The notes beneath the pieces were generated by a model. That model searched no databases, had not been told where the DNA came from, and was given only the letters and a program-made list of their open reading frames with translations. Positions 28,317 through 39,065 of a DNA stretch of 64,000 nucleotides are shown here, in pieces. Within the stretch, counting starts at the first letter, position 1. Every line of letters begins with the position of its first letter. The translations under genes and the position numbers were made by a program. The DNA comes from CAVQZC01 sp963718315 (GTDB lineage Bacteria > Actinomycetota > Thermoleophilia > Gaiellales > JAICJC01), in contig CAVQZC010000005.1 of assembly GCA_963718315.1 (NCBI GenBank), positions 1 through 64,000 on the forward strand, written 5' to 3'.

Positions 28317-28853
28317 ATGACGACGCTGACAGAGACACTGCGCCGGTTCGATGCCTCCCAGGGGCCGAAGACGGTGGGCCCCACCGAAGGGCACTACGCC
28401 CAGCTCGGAGGCTGCGACGCCCGCTTCCTGGTCTGGGGAGAGGAGTCCGGCGGCGGCTTCTCGCTGGTCGAGCACCCGATCCCGCCGCGCTCGCTGTGCG
28501 CGCCGCTGCACCGCCATGACGGCGTCGACGAGTACAGCTTCGTGCTGGAGGGCCGGATGGGCGCGATCCTCGGCGACGACGTCATCTACGCCGAGACCGG
28601 CGACCTGGCCTTCAAGCCGCGCGACCAGTGGCACACGTTCTGGAACGCGGGCGATGAGCCCTGTCGGATCCTCGAGATCATCTCGCCGGCCGGGTTCGAG
28701 CACTTCTTCCGCGAGCTCGACGAAAGCGTGCGGGACGCCACCTTCGATCCCGAGCGGCTGTCCGAGAAATACGGCATCGAGTTCGACATGGAGAGCGTGC
28801 CCCGGCTCTGCGCCGAGCACGGGCTCACGCATCCGATGCTGGTCGACGCCTAA
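28317..28853 (+). CDS. Cupin-domain protein
   Basis: Protein of 178 residues with a cupin barrel: CAPLHRHDGVDEYSFVLEGR supplies the His/His/Glu ligands of motif 1, and DLAFKPRDQWHTFWNAGDEP gives the His of motif 2. The C-terminal 60 residues (IISPAGFEHFFRELDESVRD) form a helical extension typical of quercetinase-like or isomerase-like cupins of unknown substrate. AAAGGA (28305-28310) lies 6 nt before ATG. Divergent from tetR, which probably controls it. Ends with a 4-bp overlap into the convergent transglycosylase gene. Confidence 0.82.
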   Translation: MTTLTETLRRFDASQGPKTVGPTEGHYAQLGGCDARFLVWGEESGGGFSLVEHPIPPRSLCAPLHRHDGVDEYSFVLEGRMGAILGDDVIYAETGDLAFKPRDQWHTFWNAGDEPCRILEIISPAGFEHFFRELDESVRDATFDPERLSEKYGIEFDMESVPRLCAEHGLTHPMLVDA

Positions 28854-29673
28854 CCGCCGAGCGTTGCCGGGAGGCTGGCCTCCCACGTGTAGTAGGTGAG
28901 GAAGCCGAGCGGGTCGCGGCGCATCTCGCCGGCGTAGGCCAGCACCGCGGCGACGTACAGGTCGGAGTGGTTGTAGGCGTAGAGGGCGCGGCGATCGTCC
29001 CCGGGGGCGCCGGATCGGTGCAGGTAGTTGGCCGCCCCGAGGATGGCGTCGCGTGGCGCGTGGATGTTGCCGCCGAGGCCGTAGGCGCGCCAGGTGGAGG
29101 GCAGGAACTGCATCGGGCCCTGGGCGCCGGCGGTGCTGTGGTTTGTGACGCGGCCGAGCGCGGACTCGACCAGGTTGACCGCGGCCAGCACCTGCCACTG
29201 GGTGCCGAACCGCCGCTCGGCCCGGCGGTAATCGCCGAGCAGCTCGCCGGCCGGGGCGGGGGGCACCAGATGCAGACGGGTACCGGTGGAGGTGGTGGGC
29301 GATCCGGCCAGCCGCCACAGGTCGCGGCGCGCCGGTCGATGTCTGCGCCCAGTGTTGGCCGGAGGCTGGAAGGCAGGGCAGCGAGGGTGCGTCTGGCCAG
29401 GCTGCTGTCCTCTGCGAGCCGGTGCACGATCTGGCGCTCCCTGGCCGCGGCGCTCAGAGCAGCGGCGGGAGGGGGCGTTCGCAGCGAGGGATCGGTTGTC
29501 TGCCAACGCCGGAGCGACGCTTGCAGGGCGGTATCGGCCGCCGCCAACCGGGTGGCGAGCGGTGCCGCGTTGCCCCCACCGGCGACCGATGCCGACGGCG
29601 GCGTCGATGAGCCGCCGCAGGCCGCGCCTGCCAGGCACGCCGCCGCGACCAGTACAAGGAGAACTCGACTCAC
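28850..29673 (-). pseudogene. Lytic transglycosylase lipoprotein, one frameshift
   Basis: About 273 residues. A lipoprotein signal (SRVLLVLVAAACLAGAACGG, Cys in LAGAAC) is followed by a Ser/Ala-rich linker and helices (LRRWQTTDPSLRTPP). After a shift near 29330 comes an SLT-type catalytic domain: WQVLAAVNLVESALGRVTNH with the catalytic Glu, STAGAQGPMQFLPSTWRAYG, ILGAANYLHRSGAPGDDRRA, LYAYNHSDLYVAAVLAYAGE. It would cleave peptidoglycan glycan strands at the membrane surface. GTG 29673 overlaps the stop of the upstream metallopeptidase (GTGA), so the two are coupled. Confidence 0.75.
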
Positions 29674-30053
29674 TCGCCGGGCGGCGGGTGCACCGGCTCG
29701 GCGTCGGGCAGCGGGTCGTTCCCGATCGAGTAGTGATTGAGGTCGTCCTCGCTCATCCCGAACAGGTGCCCGAGCTCGTGGAGCAGGGTGTTGTGGATGG
29801 CCCGTGGGAGGTTCTGCCGGTTGCCCGCGGCTCGGCTGATCGGCATCCGGTAGAGCGTGATCACCGAGCCGGCGCCAAAGCGGGTGAACACGCCGAGCAC
29901 CCGCGGCTGGTTGGGACGCTGATCCTCGATCGAGATGGCGACGTTGTGCTCGGCGATGGCCGACTGGATCCAGCCCGGCAGCGCATCGAGCTCGCGCTCC
30001 GCCAGGTCGGCGAACTCGTCCTCCGAGGCAACTCCGCTGTTCCACTCCGCCAT
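29670..30053 (-). CDS. Small zincin-like metallopeptidase
   Basis: Protein of 127 residues with the motif LLHELGHLFGMSEDDLNHY, i.e. HExxHxxGxxE/D as in the 'metallopeptidase family protein' (acidic PF06262-like) group. The N-terminus (SEDEFADLAERELDALPGWI) is the usual start of that family. TACCCT (30065-30060 on the minus strand) ends 6 nt before ATG 30053, fitting a leaderless mRNA. It is upstream of and overlaps the transglycosylase gene. Substrate unknown. Frame intact. Confidence 0.8.
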   Translation of the reverse strand: MAEWNSGVASEDEFADLAERELDALPGWIQSAIAEHNVAISIEDQRPNQPRVLGVFTRFGAGSVITLYRMPISRAAGNRQNLPRAIHNTLLHELGHLFGMSEDDLNHYSIGNDPLPDAEPVHPPPGE

Positions 30054-30081
30054 CCAGGCAGGGTAGTCACTCGGGCAGCCT

Positions 30082-32013
30082 CTACACCTCGATCCGCGAG
30101 CCCATGATGACGGTGCGCTCGCGGGGCAGCCCAAAGTACTCGACGGCATCGGTGGCGATCTGGGCAGTGGCGACGAACAGATGCTTGCGCCAGCGACTCA
30201 TGCCCGGCTCGGTACCCGCGTGGATCTGGATCGTGGACAGAAAGTAGGAGGCGTCGTTGACCTCGAGCGGGCACTCCAGGCCGGCCGCCACGGCCAGGCG
30301 CAGCACGGCGGGGACGTTGGGCTCGTCCGTGTAGCCGAACCGGCCGGTCACGTGGGTGATGCCGTCGTCGGAGTAGCCGAGGTCGTCGATCACGATCCGG
30401 TCGGCCGGCGCGACGTGCGGCACCTGCATCGTCTCGATCGACAGGATGACGACGTGCTCGTGCAGGATGTGGTTCTGCTCGACGTTGAAGCGCATCGCGA
30501 GGGGGGTTTGCTTCTTGCCCCGGTGCAGGAAGACCGCGGTCCCGGGGACGCGTGTCAGCGGGGGTTGGCCAGCGTGGACCTGGTCGATGAACGTGCGCAG
30601 CGAGCCCTCGTGGCGCTCTCGCCTCCTGGTGACCAGGGCGCGTCCTCGCTGCCACGTGGTGAGCACGGTGAACACCACCACCGCGATCAGCAGGGGCAGC
30701 CAGGCGCCGTGGGTGATCTTGGTCAGGTTGGCAGCGAAGAACAGCAGGTCGACGACCAGGAAGGCACCGGCCCCGGCCAGCACCATCCACAGCGGCTTGC
30801 GCCACTGGGAGCGGACGATGTAGAAGAACAGCAGCGTGGTGATCGTGATCGTGCCGGTGACCGCCATCCCGAAGGCGTAGGCCAGGGCGGTGGACGACCG
30901 GAAGGCGAAGACGAGGGTGAGCACCGAGATCATCAGCGCCCAGTTGACCCAGGGGACGTAGATCTGCCCGATCGTCTGCTCCGAGGTGTGAGAGATCCGC
31001 AGCCGCGGGAGGTAGCCGAGCTGGACGGCCTGGTGGGTGAGCGAGAAGGCGCCGGTGATCACCGCCTGCGAGGCGATCACCGTCGCCGCGGTGGCCAGCA
31101 GCACCATCGGCACCCGGCCCCAGTGGGGGACGAGCAGGAAGAACGGGCTGCTGATCGCGCCGTGTGGGTTCGCGAGCACCAGCGCGCCCTGGCCGGCGTA
31201 GCTGAGGACGCAGGCGGGGAACACCAGCAGCAGCCAGGCCCGGGTGATGGGCGACCGGCCGAAGTGGCCGAGGTCGGCGTACAGCGCCTCGGCGCCGGTG
31301 ATCGCCAGTACGACGGCGGCCAGGGAGAAGAACGCCGTCGAGAAGTGGCCGATCAGGAACCCGAGCGCGTAGGTCGGGGAGATCGCCCTCAGCACCCCCG
31401 GATGGTCAACCACCCCGTGCAGGCCGGCCGCAGCGATCGCCAGGAACCAGACGACCATCACCGGCCCGAAGATGCGGCCCACAGCCGCCGAGCCGAACCG
31501 TTGGCTGACGAACAGCAGCAGGATGATGACCGCGGTGATCGGCACCACCCATTGGCTGAGCGACGGCTGCACGACCTTCACCCCCTCGACCGCTGACAGC
31601 ACCGAGATGGCCGGCGTGATCATGCTGTCGCCGAAGAACAGCGACGCGCCGAAGAGCCCGAGCGCGGCGAGCGTCAGCCGTGTTCGGCGGCCGCCGCGCA
31701 CCTTGCGGCCGCGGATGAGCGTGATCAGCGCCATGATCCCGCCCTCTCCGTCGTTGTCGGCGCGCATCACCAGGAGCACGTAGAGCAGGGTGACGATGAT
31801 CGTCACCGACCAGATGATCAACGAGACGACGCCCAGAACGCTCTCGCGCGAGACTGCCACGGGGTGCGGGTCGCCAGGGTTGAACACCGTCTGGATGGTG
31901 TAGATCGGGCTGGTACCGATGTCGCCGAAGACAACGCCCAGCGCGCCCACGACCAGCGCCGCCTGGGCAGGGCTGCGCGTCCTTGCGGTAGGGGTGTCGG
32001 TGCGCGTGCTCAC
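30082..32013 (-). CDS. kup: Kup-type potassium transporter
   Basis: Membrane protein of 643 residues, the usual length of Kup/HAK/KUP K+ uptake systems. The N-terminal signature ALVVGALGVVFGDIGTSPIY is complete, and about twelve TM helices reach residue 430 (for example SQWVVPITAVIILLLFVSQR and GHFSTAFFSLAAVVLAITGA). The C-terminal cytoplasmic domain has VPGTAVFLHRGKKQTPLAMR and a final ATDAVEYFGLPRERTVIMGS. Start GTG 32013 follows from the signature; the reading frame stays open upstream but without homology. No ydaO-type riboswitch fold was seen before it. It is divergent from the propeller/GntR operon. Confidence 0.92.
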   Translation of the reverse strand: MSTRTDTPTARTRSPAQAALVVGALGVVFGDIGTSPIYTIQTVFNPGDPHPVAVSRESVLGVVSLIIWSVTIIVTLLYVLLVMRADNDGEGGIMALITLIRGRKVRGGRRTRLTLAALGLFGASLFFGDSMITPAISVLSAVEGVKVVQPSLSQWVVPITAVIILLLFVSQRFGSAAVGRIFGPVMVVWFLAIAAAGLHGVVDHPGVLRAISPTYALGFLIGHFSTAFFSLAAVVLAITGAEALYADLGHFGRSPITRAWLLLVFPACVLSYAGQGALVLANPHGAISSPFFLLVPHWGRVPMVLLATAATVIASQAVITGAFSLTHQAVQLGYLPRLRISHTSEQTIGQIYVPWVNWALMISVLTLVFAFRSSTALAYAFGMAVTGTITITTLLFFYIVRSQWRKPLWMVLAGAGAFLVVDLLFFAANLTKITHGAWLPLLIAVVVFTVLTTWQRGRALVTRRRERHEGSLRTFIDQVHAGQPPLTRVPGTAVFLHRGKKQTPLAMRFNVEQNHILHEHVVILSIETMQVPHVAPADRIVIDDLGYSDDGITHVTGRFGYTDEPNVPAVLRLAVAAGLECPLEVNDASYFLSTIQIHAGTEPGMSRWRKHLFVATAQIATDAVEYFGLPRERTVIMGSRIEV

Positions 32014-32078
32014 TGGAGGTCGAATCCGTCCGCGGCGGGCGCACCGTACACCCCCAACCTCCAGATCCGCGGCAAGGG

Positions 32079-32119
32079 TTGACAAGCGATATGGTGCTAG
32101 CAATACTAGCTCCACTAGT
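32079..32119 (+). promoter_or_regulatory. Promoter with overlapping operator of the propeller-GntR operon
   Basis: A TTGACA -35 (32079-32084) and AATACT -10 (32102-32107) are separated by 17 nt. The inverted repeat GCTAG-CAATA-CTAGC (32096-32110) covers the -10, and a second palindrome ACTAGT (32114-32119) follows at once. Both share the CTAG core, as expected for a cooperative repressor. The GntR protein encoded by the second gene of the operon is the natural candidate. Confidence 0.6.
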
Positions 32120-32136
32120 GACACCGAGGAGCCGTC

Positions 32137-33234
32137 ATGCCTGTCGCCACCCCTGTCCGTCCGCCCCAACGTAACGAAGGCCAGGACACCGAAGCGCTGA
32201 TCGAGGAGGCGCGCCGCCACGCCCGCCGGCGGCGTCGGCGTGGGGCGTTGGCGCTGGTCGCCGCCCTGGGGGTGGCCGGTTTCGTGTTCGACCGCGGTGG
32301 CTCGACAGGGACCGGTGAGACCGTCGGACCGCCGCCCCCGCCCGGCAAGCCCGCATTCGGGAGTGACGCGCCCGCCAGGAACGGCATCCTGACGATCATG
32401 GCGGGGAGCGCCAACAGCCAGGGAGAGGGGCCGGCCGGGTACTACGGCATCTCGGAGATCGGCCGGCGGGGCGGGGCTCACGTCTTCGTCCGCTGCCCCG
32501 GCCGGCTGCGCTGGTGCGGTGAGGTCGAGGGCATCGCCTGGGCACCTGACGGCAGGCATCTCGCGTTCTCGGTGACGTCCTACGGGATCGACAACCCATC
32601 CAACGGCCTCCACATCGTCGACACCATGACCGGGGCTGATCGCCGGATCCGGCCGTGCCGCCCGCCCGAGTGCAGCTGGGCGGGTCTTGCCTGGTCGTCC
32701 GGCGGCAGCAGGCTCGTCTACGACACCAACGGCATCCTGTACACGGTCTACGCCGACGGCACCGGCCGTCGCGCCCTCGACACCGGCACCAGGGGCAGCG
32801 ACCACTCGCCGTCCTGGTCACCCGACGGCCGCTGGATCGTCTACGCGAACACGACGAACCACAGCATCGACCTCATCTCCCCCGACGGAACGACCGGTTC
32901 GCTCCTGGCCAGGGATGCCTCGTCCCCCGCGTGGTCTCCGGACGGCAGGGTGATTGCCTACCGCAACCGCTGCGGGATCGCGTTGATTACCCCGGCCGGC
33001 CATAACGTCACGCCCTCGCGGTCGCACGGGTGCCGCGCGATCGGTACGCCAGGTTCACCGGCGTGGTCTCCGGACGGCCGCAAGATCGCCATCGGCTCGT
33101 GGCACCGCACATTCGTCATGAACGCGGACGGCAGCCACCTTATCCGCCTGTCGACACCGCGCGGGATCACCGAGCACGAGGACCCGCGTCCTTCCTGGCA
33201 GCCGGTTCTACGCTCCTCGGTGCACCATGCCTGA
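32137..33234 (+). CDS. Membrane-anchored TolB/WD40-like beta-propeller protein
   Basis: Protein of 365 residues. A cytoplasmic N-terminus with an Arg cluster (EARRHARRRRRRGALALVAA) leads into one TM helix, followed by a Gly/Pro linker and an extracytoplasmic propeller with five or more TolB-type blades (GIAWAPDGRHLAFSVTSYGI, SPSWSPDGRWIVYANTTNHS, SPAWSPDGRVIAYRNRCGIA, SPAWSPDGRKIAIGSWHRTF). The four Cys in RPCRPPEC and nearby may pair. The role is unknown; such propellers often bind or sense. GAGGAG (about 32125-32130) is the ribosome binding site. The gene overlaps the next (GntR) by 8 nt, so both belong to one operon with an operator over its promoter. Confidence 0.75.
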   Translation: MPVATPVRPPQRNEGQDTEALIEEARRHARRRRRRGALALVAALGVAGFVFDRGGSTGTGETVGPPPPPGKPAFGSDAPARNGILTIMAGSANSQGEGPAGYYGISEIGRRGGAHVFVRCPGRLRWCGEVEGIAWAPDGRHLAFSVTSYGIDNPSNGLHIVDTMTGADRRIRPCRPPECSWAGLAWSSGGSRLVYDTNGILYTVYADGTGRRALDTGTRGSDHSPSWSPDGRWIVYANTTNHSIDLISPDGTTGSLLARDASSPAWSPDGRVIAYRNRCGIALITPAGHNVTPSRSHGCRAIGTPGSPAWSPDGRKIAIGSWHRTFVMNADGSHLIRLSTPRGITEHEDPRPSWQPVLRSSVHHA

Positions 33235-33574
33235 TTTCACGATCGACCGCAGTGACCCGGCGCCGCTCCACGAGCAGGTCGCCGCTGCGCTTCGCCGGGC
33301 GATCGCCGACGGCGAGGCGCGCCCGGGCGAACGGCTGCCGCCCGCGAAGGACCTGGCGGCGGTGCTCGGGGTGAATACCAACACCGTGCTCCGCGCGCTG
33401 CGAGAGCTCCGCGACCAGGGACTGCTCGAGTTCCGCCGCGGCCGCGGCATCACCGTGGCCGGCGCGCCCGACCGCGGCATCGTCGTCGCACAGGCGCAGG
33501 ACCTGGTGCGGCTCGCACGCCGGCACGGCTACCGGATGAACGAGCTGATCGAGATCATCGAACAGTCGTCCTGA
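33227..33574 (+). CDS. YtrA-type GntR transcriptional regulator
   Basis: Short GntR-family protein of 115 residues. The N-terminal winged HTH has PLHEQVAAALRRAIADGEAR, PGERLPPAKDLAAVLGVNTN and TVLRALRELRDQGLLEFRRG, and the small C-terminal helices (DLVRLARRHGYRMNELIEII) are typical for the YtrA subfamily, which lacks a large ligand domain. Members usually sit with an ABC transporter; here the partner is a membrane propeller. It overlaps that gene by 8 nt, and the CTAG inverted repeats over the operon promoter are the expected autoregulatory site. Confidence 0.88.
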   Translation: MPDFTIDRSDPAPLHEQVAAALRRAIADGEARPGERLPPAKDLAAVLGVNTNTVLRALRELRDQGLLEFRRGRGITVAGAPDRGIVVAQAQDLVRLARRHGYRMNELIEIIEQSS

Positions 33575-33620
33575 GATCTGGGTCGGCCCGGGGCCGGAGC
33601 GTGCCACCTACCATGCTCCT

Positions 33621-35468
<1,848 letters not shown>

Positions 35469-35495
35469 CCCGCCGCGCGGTGCGATAGTAGGGCG

Positions 35496-37205
35496 ATGAG
35501 CTATCACCCGGCATCTGCGGAGGTGCACGCCGAGTTCTCGATCCCCTCGGCCACGCCCGACCGGGCCGCCTCGGTGTCCGTGCTCGAGGACGTCCAGGCG
35601 CCCATGCGCGACGGCGTGCGGCTCGGTGCCGATGTCTACCTGCCCGACGGCTGCACGCCGGCGCCGGCGATCCTGATCCGCCAGCCGTACGGCAGGCGGA
35701 CGGAGGACATGGGCTTTGACGTCGTCGGCCGGTTCTTTGCGGCCAAGGGATACGCCTGCGTCGTCCAGGACGTGCGCGGCAAGTTCTCCTCCGAGGGCGA
35801 GTTCGATCCCGGGGTGCACGAGGTGAAGGACGGCTACGACACCGCCGAGTGGGCCGCTGCGCAGGAGTGGAGCAACGGCCGGATCGGATGCTGGGGCGAG
35901 TCGTACTACGGCTGGACGAGCTACGCCACGGCGATCAGCGGGCACCCGGCGATCGCCTGCATCGCACCCGGCGACATCACCGTCGACCGGCGAGCGGGCT
36001 GGATGCGGCAAGGCGCGTTTCTCCTGAACACCACCGGCTACTGGGCGATCGCCATGGACGCCCAGAACTACGCCGATCTGGCCGCGCTCGACACCTACAC
36101 GCTGCCGCTGATCGACCTGCCGGCCAGCTGCGGCGCGGACGGGGCGTTCTTCCGGACGCTGGTCGAGCACCTCGACGACCCTGAGTGGTGGGCCGAGCGG
36201 TCACTGGCCGGCCGCCTCGGCGACGTGCGCGTCCCCGTCCTTTCGTGGGGCGGTTGGTACGACAACTACATCGGGCCCCAGCTGGACGACCACGCGGAGC
36301 TGATGCGGATCCACCCCGCTCCGGAGACGGTGCACCTGCTGGTCGGGCCCTGGGATCACGAGGGCACCGCCGAGTACACCGACCGCGCCGTCTGCCTCGA
36401 GCTGCCGCCGACGGCCGAGCACCGCTGGGCCGCCTACGAGCGGTTCTTCGATCACTACCTGCTCGGCATTGACAACGGCTTCGGCGCGTCGGGAGCCGTC
36501 GAGGTGTTCATGCTGGGCGCCAACCGCTGGGAGACACTGCCGACCTGGCCTCCGCCGGGCGTGGAGCAGCGTGCGCTCTACCTGCGGTCCGGTGGCCGCC
36601 TCGCGCTCGAGGCTCCCACAGTCGAGGAACCACCGGACGCATACCGCTACGACCCGCTCGACCCGGTCGCAGCCACGGTCGGCCGCAACTGCTGGGGCCT
36701 GTGCACAGCGCTCGGCGACCGCCGGCTGCTTGACGACCGCACGGACATCCTCCGCTACACCAGCGATCCGCTCGACGAGAACGTGATGCTGCTCGGCCCG
36801 GTCGTGGCCGACCTCTACGCGGCGACCTCCGCCGTGGATACCGACTTCACGGTGACGCTCTGCGACGTGTTCGGAGACGGCACCGTCAACACGATCCAGG
36901 ACGGCATCGTCCGCGCCCGGTACCGCGAGGGCTTCGACGCGCCCTCCGCGGTCACGCCCGGCGAGGTGGTGCCCTACACCGTTCGGCTCAACGCTGCCGC
37001 CTACGTGGTCGGACGCGGACACCGGCTGCGCGTCGAGGTCTCGTCAAGCGATTTCGACCGCTACGACCGGAATCTGAACACCGGCGCTCCGACCGGACAG
37101 ACCGCGGATGCGGTGGTGGCGGAGCAGTCGGTCCACCATTCGCCCGGCCGCGCATCGCGGCTGGTCGTTTCCGTCCGATCCGAGAAGTCCTGCGAATCGT
37201 CCTGA
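35496..37205 (+). CDS. CocE/NonD family hydrolase (X-Pro dipeptidyl-peptidase S15 type)
   Basis: Protein of 569 residues. An N-terminal alpha/beta hydrolase domain (DVQAPMRDGVRLGADVYLPD; nucleophile Ser in CWGESYYGWTSY; His in LLVGPWDHEGTAEY) and a C-terminal jelly-roll (LGPVVADLYAATSAVDTDFT, then TLCDVFGDGTVNTIQDGIVR) are as in cocaine esterase and glutaryl acylases. No signal peptide, so cytoplasmic. Substrate may be an ester or amide. TAGTAG lies close upstream, suggesting another leaderless start. It sits 19 bp before a substrate-binding-fold gene on the same strand and next to the catabolic locus. Confidence 0.88.
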   Translation: MSYHPASAEVHAEFSIPSATPDRAASVSVLEDVQAPMRDGVRLGADVYLPDGCTPAPAILIRQPYGRRTEDMGFDVVGRFFAAKGYACVVQDVRGKFSSEGEFDPGVHEVKDGYDTAEWAAAQEWSNGRIGCWGESYYGWTSYATAISGHPAIACIAPGDITVDRRAGWMRQGAFLLNTTGYWAIAMDAQNYADLAALDTYTLPLIDLPASCGADGAFFRTLVEHLDDPEWWAERSLAGRLGDVRVPVLSWGGWYDNYIGPQLDDHAELMRIHPAPETVHLLVGPWDHEGTAEYTDRAVCLELPPTAEHRWAAYERFFDHYLLGIDNGFGASGAVEVFMLGANRWETLPTWPPPGVEQRALYLRSGGRLALEAPTVEEPPDAYRYDPLDPVAATVGRNCWGLCTALGDRRLLDDRTDILRYTSDPLDENVMLLGPVVADLYAATSAVDTDFTVTLCDVFGDGTVNTIQDGIVRARYREGFDAPSAVTPGEVVPYTVRLNAAAYVVGRGHRLRVEVSSSDFDRYDRNLNTGAPTGQTADAVVAEQSVHHSPGRASRLVVSVRSEKSCESS

Positions 37206-37224
37206 TCCGCGTATCCTGCGCCGG

Positions 37225-37920
37225 ATGAGCGTCGCCAACGCAGAGATCGCTGCAGACCTCGCGCCCAGCGGCACCCTGCGCGCCGCCATCAACCTCGGCA
37301 ATCCGGTGCTCGCGCAGGGCACCGCCGATGCGCCGCGTGGCGTCACCGTCGACATCGCCCGTGAGCTCGCATCCCGCCTCGGCCTGCCGCTGGAGCTGGT
37401 CTGCTTCGACGCGGCGCGCGCGTCGTTCGAGGCGATGGCCGGCGGTCAGGCCGACATCTGCTTCCTCGCCGTCGAGCCCGCGCGCGAGGCCGAGGTCGCG
37501 TTCACCGAGCCCTACGTCGTCATCGAGGGCGTGTTCGCCGTTCCCGAGGGCTCGGCCATCGTCAGCCTCGCCGACGTCGACCGGGAGGGCGTTCGCATCA
37601 GCGTCAACACCGGCGCCGCGTACGACCTGTTTCTGACCCGCACGCTCCAGCACGCGACCCTCGTGCGCAGCGAGAACGGCGTCGCCACCTTCCTCGACGA
37701 GGCCGCCGACGTCGCCGCCGGGATCCGCCAGCCGATGACCGAGCTGGTCGAGAGCTACCCCGGGCTGCGTCTGCTCGACGGCAGCTTCATGGAGATCCGC
37801 CAGGCCCTGGGCACCACCCGCGTCCGCTCCGCCGAGACGGTGCAGTTCCTCCGCGCATTCATCGAGGAGCTGAAGGCCGGCGGCTTCATCGCCGCCGCGC
37901 TCTCCGCCACAGACTCCTAG
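37225..37920 (+). CDS. Family 3 substrate-binding-fold protein without a signal peptide
   Basis: Protein of 231 residues with the periplasmic-binding-protein type II fold: PSGTLRAAINLGNPVLAQGT, VTVDIARELASRLGLPLELV, AGGQADICFLAVEPAREAEV, AFTEPYVVIEGVFAVPEGSA, and GVRISVNTGAAYDLFLTRTL. It starts at MSVANAEIAADLAPSG with no hydrophobic leader or lipobox, so it should be cytoplasmic. TATCCT (37212-37217) ends 7 nt before the ATG. No permease is near on this strand. It may be a cytosolic ligand sensor or an enzyme on this fold (as PheC-like dehydratases are). Its stop overlaps the convergent M20 gene by 4 bp. Confidence 0.75.
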   Translation: MSVANAEIAADLAPSGTLRAAINLGNPVLAQGTADAPRGVTVDIARELASRLGLPLELVCFDAARASFEAMAGGQADICFLAVEPAREAEVAFTEPYVVIEGVFAVPEGSAIVSLADVDREGVRISVNTGAAYDLFLTRTLQHATLVRSENGVATFLDEAADVAAGIRQPMTELVESYPGLRLLDGSFMEIRQALGTTRVRSAETVQFLRAFIEELKAGGFIAAALSATDS

Positions 37921-39065
37921 CCCTGCTCCTCGCCGAGGAACCGGCGGATGATGCTCCCGTAGAGCCGCGAGTAGGACTCGAGCTCGGCGACCGACACGCG
38001 CTCGTTGACGGTGTGGCAGTCCTCGATCTTGCCCGGGCCGAGCGCCATCACCGTGGGGATCCCCAGCCGGTTGCGGAACCACCAGCCGTCGGTTCCCGCC
38101 GCCATGCCGCAGATGTCCGGCTCTCGGCCGAACTCCTCCAGGTAGGCGTCGACGCACACGCCGACGATCGGATCCGTCACCGGTGTCACCGACGCCTCGA
38201 TCGACGTCGTGATCTCGAGGGTCACGTCGTCCCTGATTCCGGCGACCGCCAGGCGGTTGCGCAGATCGGCCAGCACCGACTCGTCGGTCATGCCGGGCAC
38301 CTTGCGGATGTCGACTGTGGCGCGGCAGACATCCGGGATCACGTTCGCGGTGCTGCCGCCCGAGATCATGGTGCCGACTGCGATCGTGGGACCGCCCAGC
38401 AGGGAATGCGGCGTATGCGTGAGCTCGATCCCCTCGAGCGCAGTCAGAACGCGCACCATCGACGTCACGGCGTTCACCCCGCCCCCGGTGCTGGCGTGGG
38501 TCGCCCGGCCGCGGGTCGTCACCTCGACGAAGCACATGCCGCGGTGGGCGATGCAGATGGCTCCGTCGCCGGGCTCGCCGATGACGACGCCGTCGCCTCC
38601 GGTGATCTCGTCCTGGATCAACGTCCCGGCGCCCAGCCTGCCGCCGCACTCCTCATCGGCCACCGCCGCCAGCACCAGTCGGCCGCGGAGGCCGTCGGCG
38701 TCGGCCACCCCATGCCGGGCGGCGACGATCATCCCGGCGACGGCGCCCTTCATGTCCAGGCTGCCGCGGCCGTAGAGCCAGCCGTCGCTGACCTCGGCCG
38801 ACCACGGGTCGCGCGTCCACCCGTTGGCCGTCGGGTCGACGGGGACGACGTCGAGATGCCCGCACAGGATGAGCGTGCGTCCCGGCTGCGGGAAGGCGTG
38901 CGACGCCACGACGCTGACGAACCCGGGCGCCGGCTCGATGCGGGTCACCTCGAACGCGCCGGCGAGCTCAGCTTCGACCGCTGCGGCGGCCTGCCGGGTG
39001 TCTCCCGGCGGGTTCGCCGAGCGCGCCTGCACCAGCCGCTGGGCGATGGCGACGACCTCGCTCAT
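37917..39065 (-). CDS. M20-family deacylase/peptidase (ArgE/DapE-like)
   Basis: Protein of 382 residues. Metal and catalytic residues of the dinuclear Zn site are in place: LILCGHLDVVPV, WLYGRGSLDMKG, the catalytic Glu in VADEECGGRLG, the bridging acid in VIGEPGDGAI and the late His in PGKIEDCHTVNERV. The lid domain (HRGMCFVEVTTRGRATHAST) supports dimerisation. It removes N-acyl groups or an N-terminal residue from a small substrate in the cytoplasm. It is the last gene of a five-gene leftward operon and starts inside the stop of the PLP enzyme gene (ATGA). Confidence 0.88.
   Translation of the reverse strand: MSEVVAIAQRLVQARSANPPGDTRQAAAAVEAELAGAFEVTRIEPAPGFVSVVASHAFPQPGRTLILCGHLDVVPVDPTANGWTRDPWSAEVSDGWLYGRGSLDMKGAVAGMIVAARHGVADADGLRGRLVLAAVADEECGGRLGAGTLIQDEITGGDGVVIGEPGDGAICIAHRGMCFVEVTTRGRATHASTGGGVNAVTSMVRVLTALEGIELTHTPHSLLGGPTIAVGTMISGGSTANVIPDVCRATVDIRKVPGMTDESVLADLRNRLAVAGIRDDVTLEITTSIEASVTPVTDPIVGVCVDAYLEEFGREPDICGMAAGTDGWWFRNRLGIPTVMALGPGKIEDCHTVNERVSVAELESYSRLYGSIIRRFLGEEQG

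Noticed and set aside
32014..32136. ydaO/c-di-AMP riboswitch before kup
   Set aside because: The region is short, shows no recognisable riboswitch core and is occupied by the divergent promoter.
32014..32805. N-terminal extension of Kup by about 260 residues
   Set aside because: The extension is antisense to the propeller gene, lacks family similarity and has no start signal; Kup homology begins right after GTG 32013.
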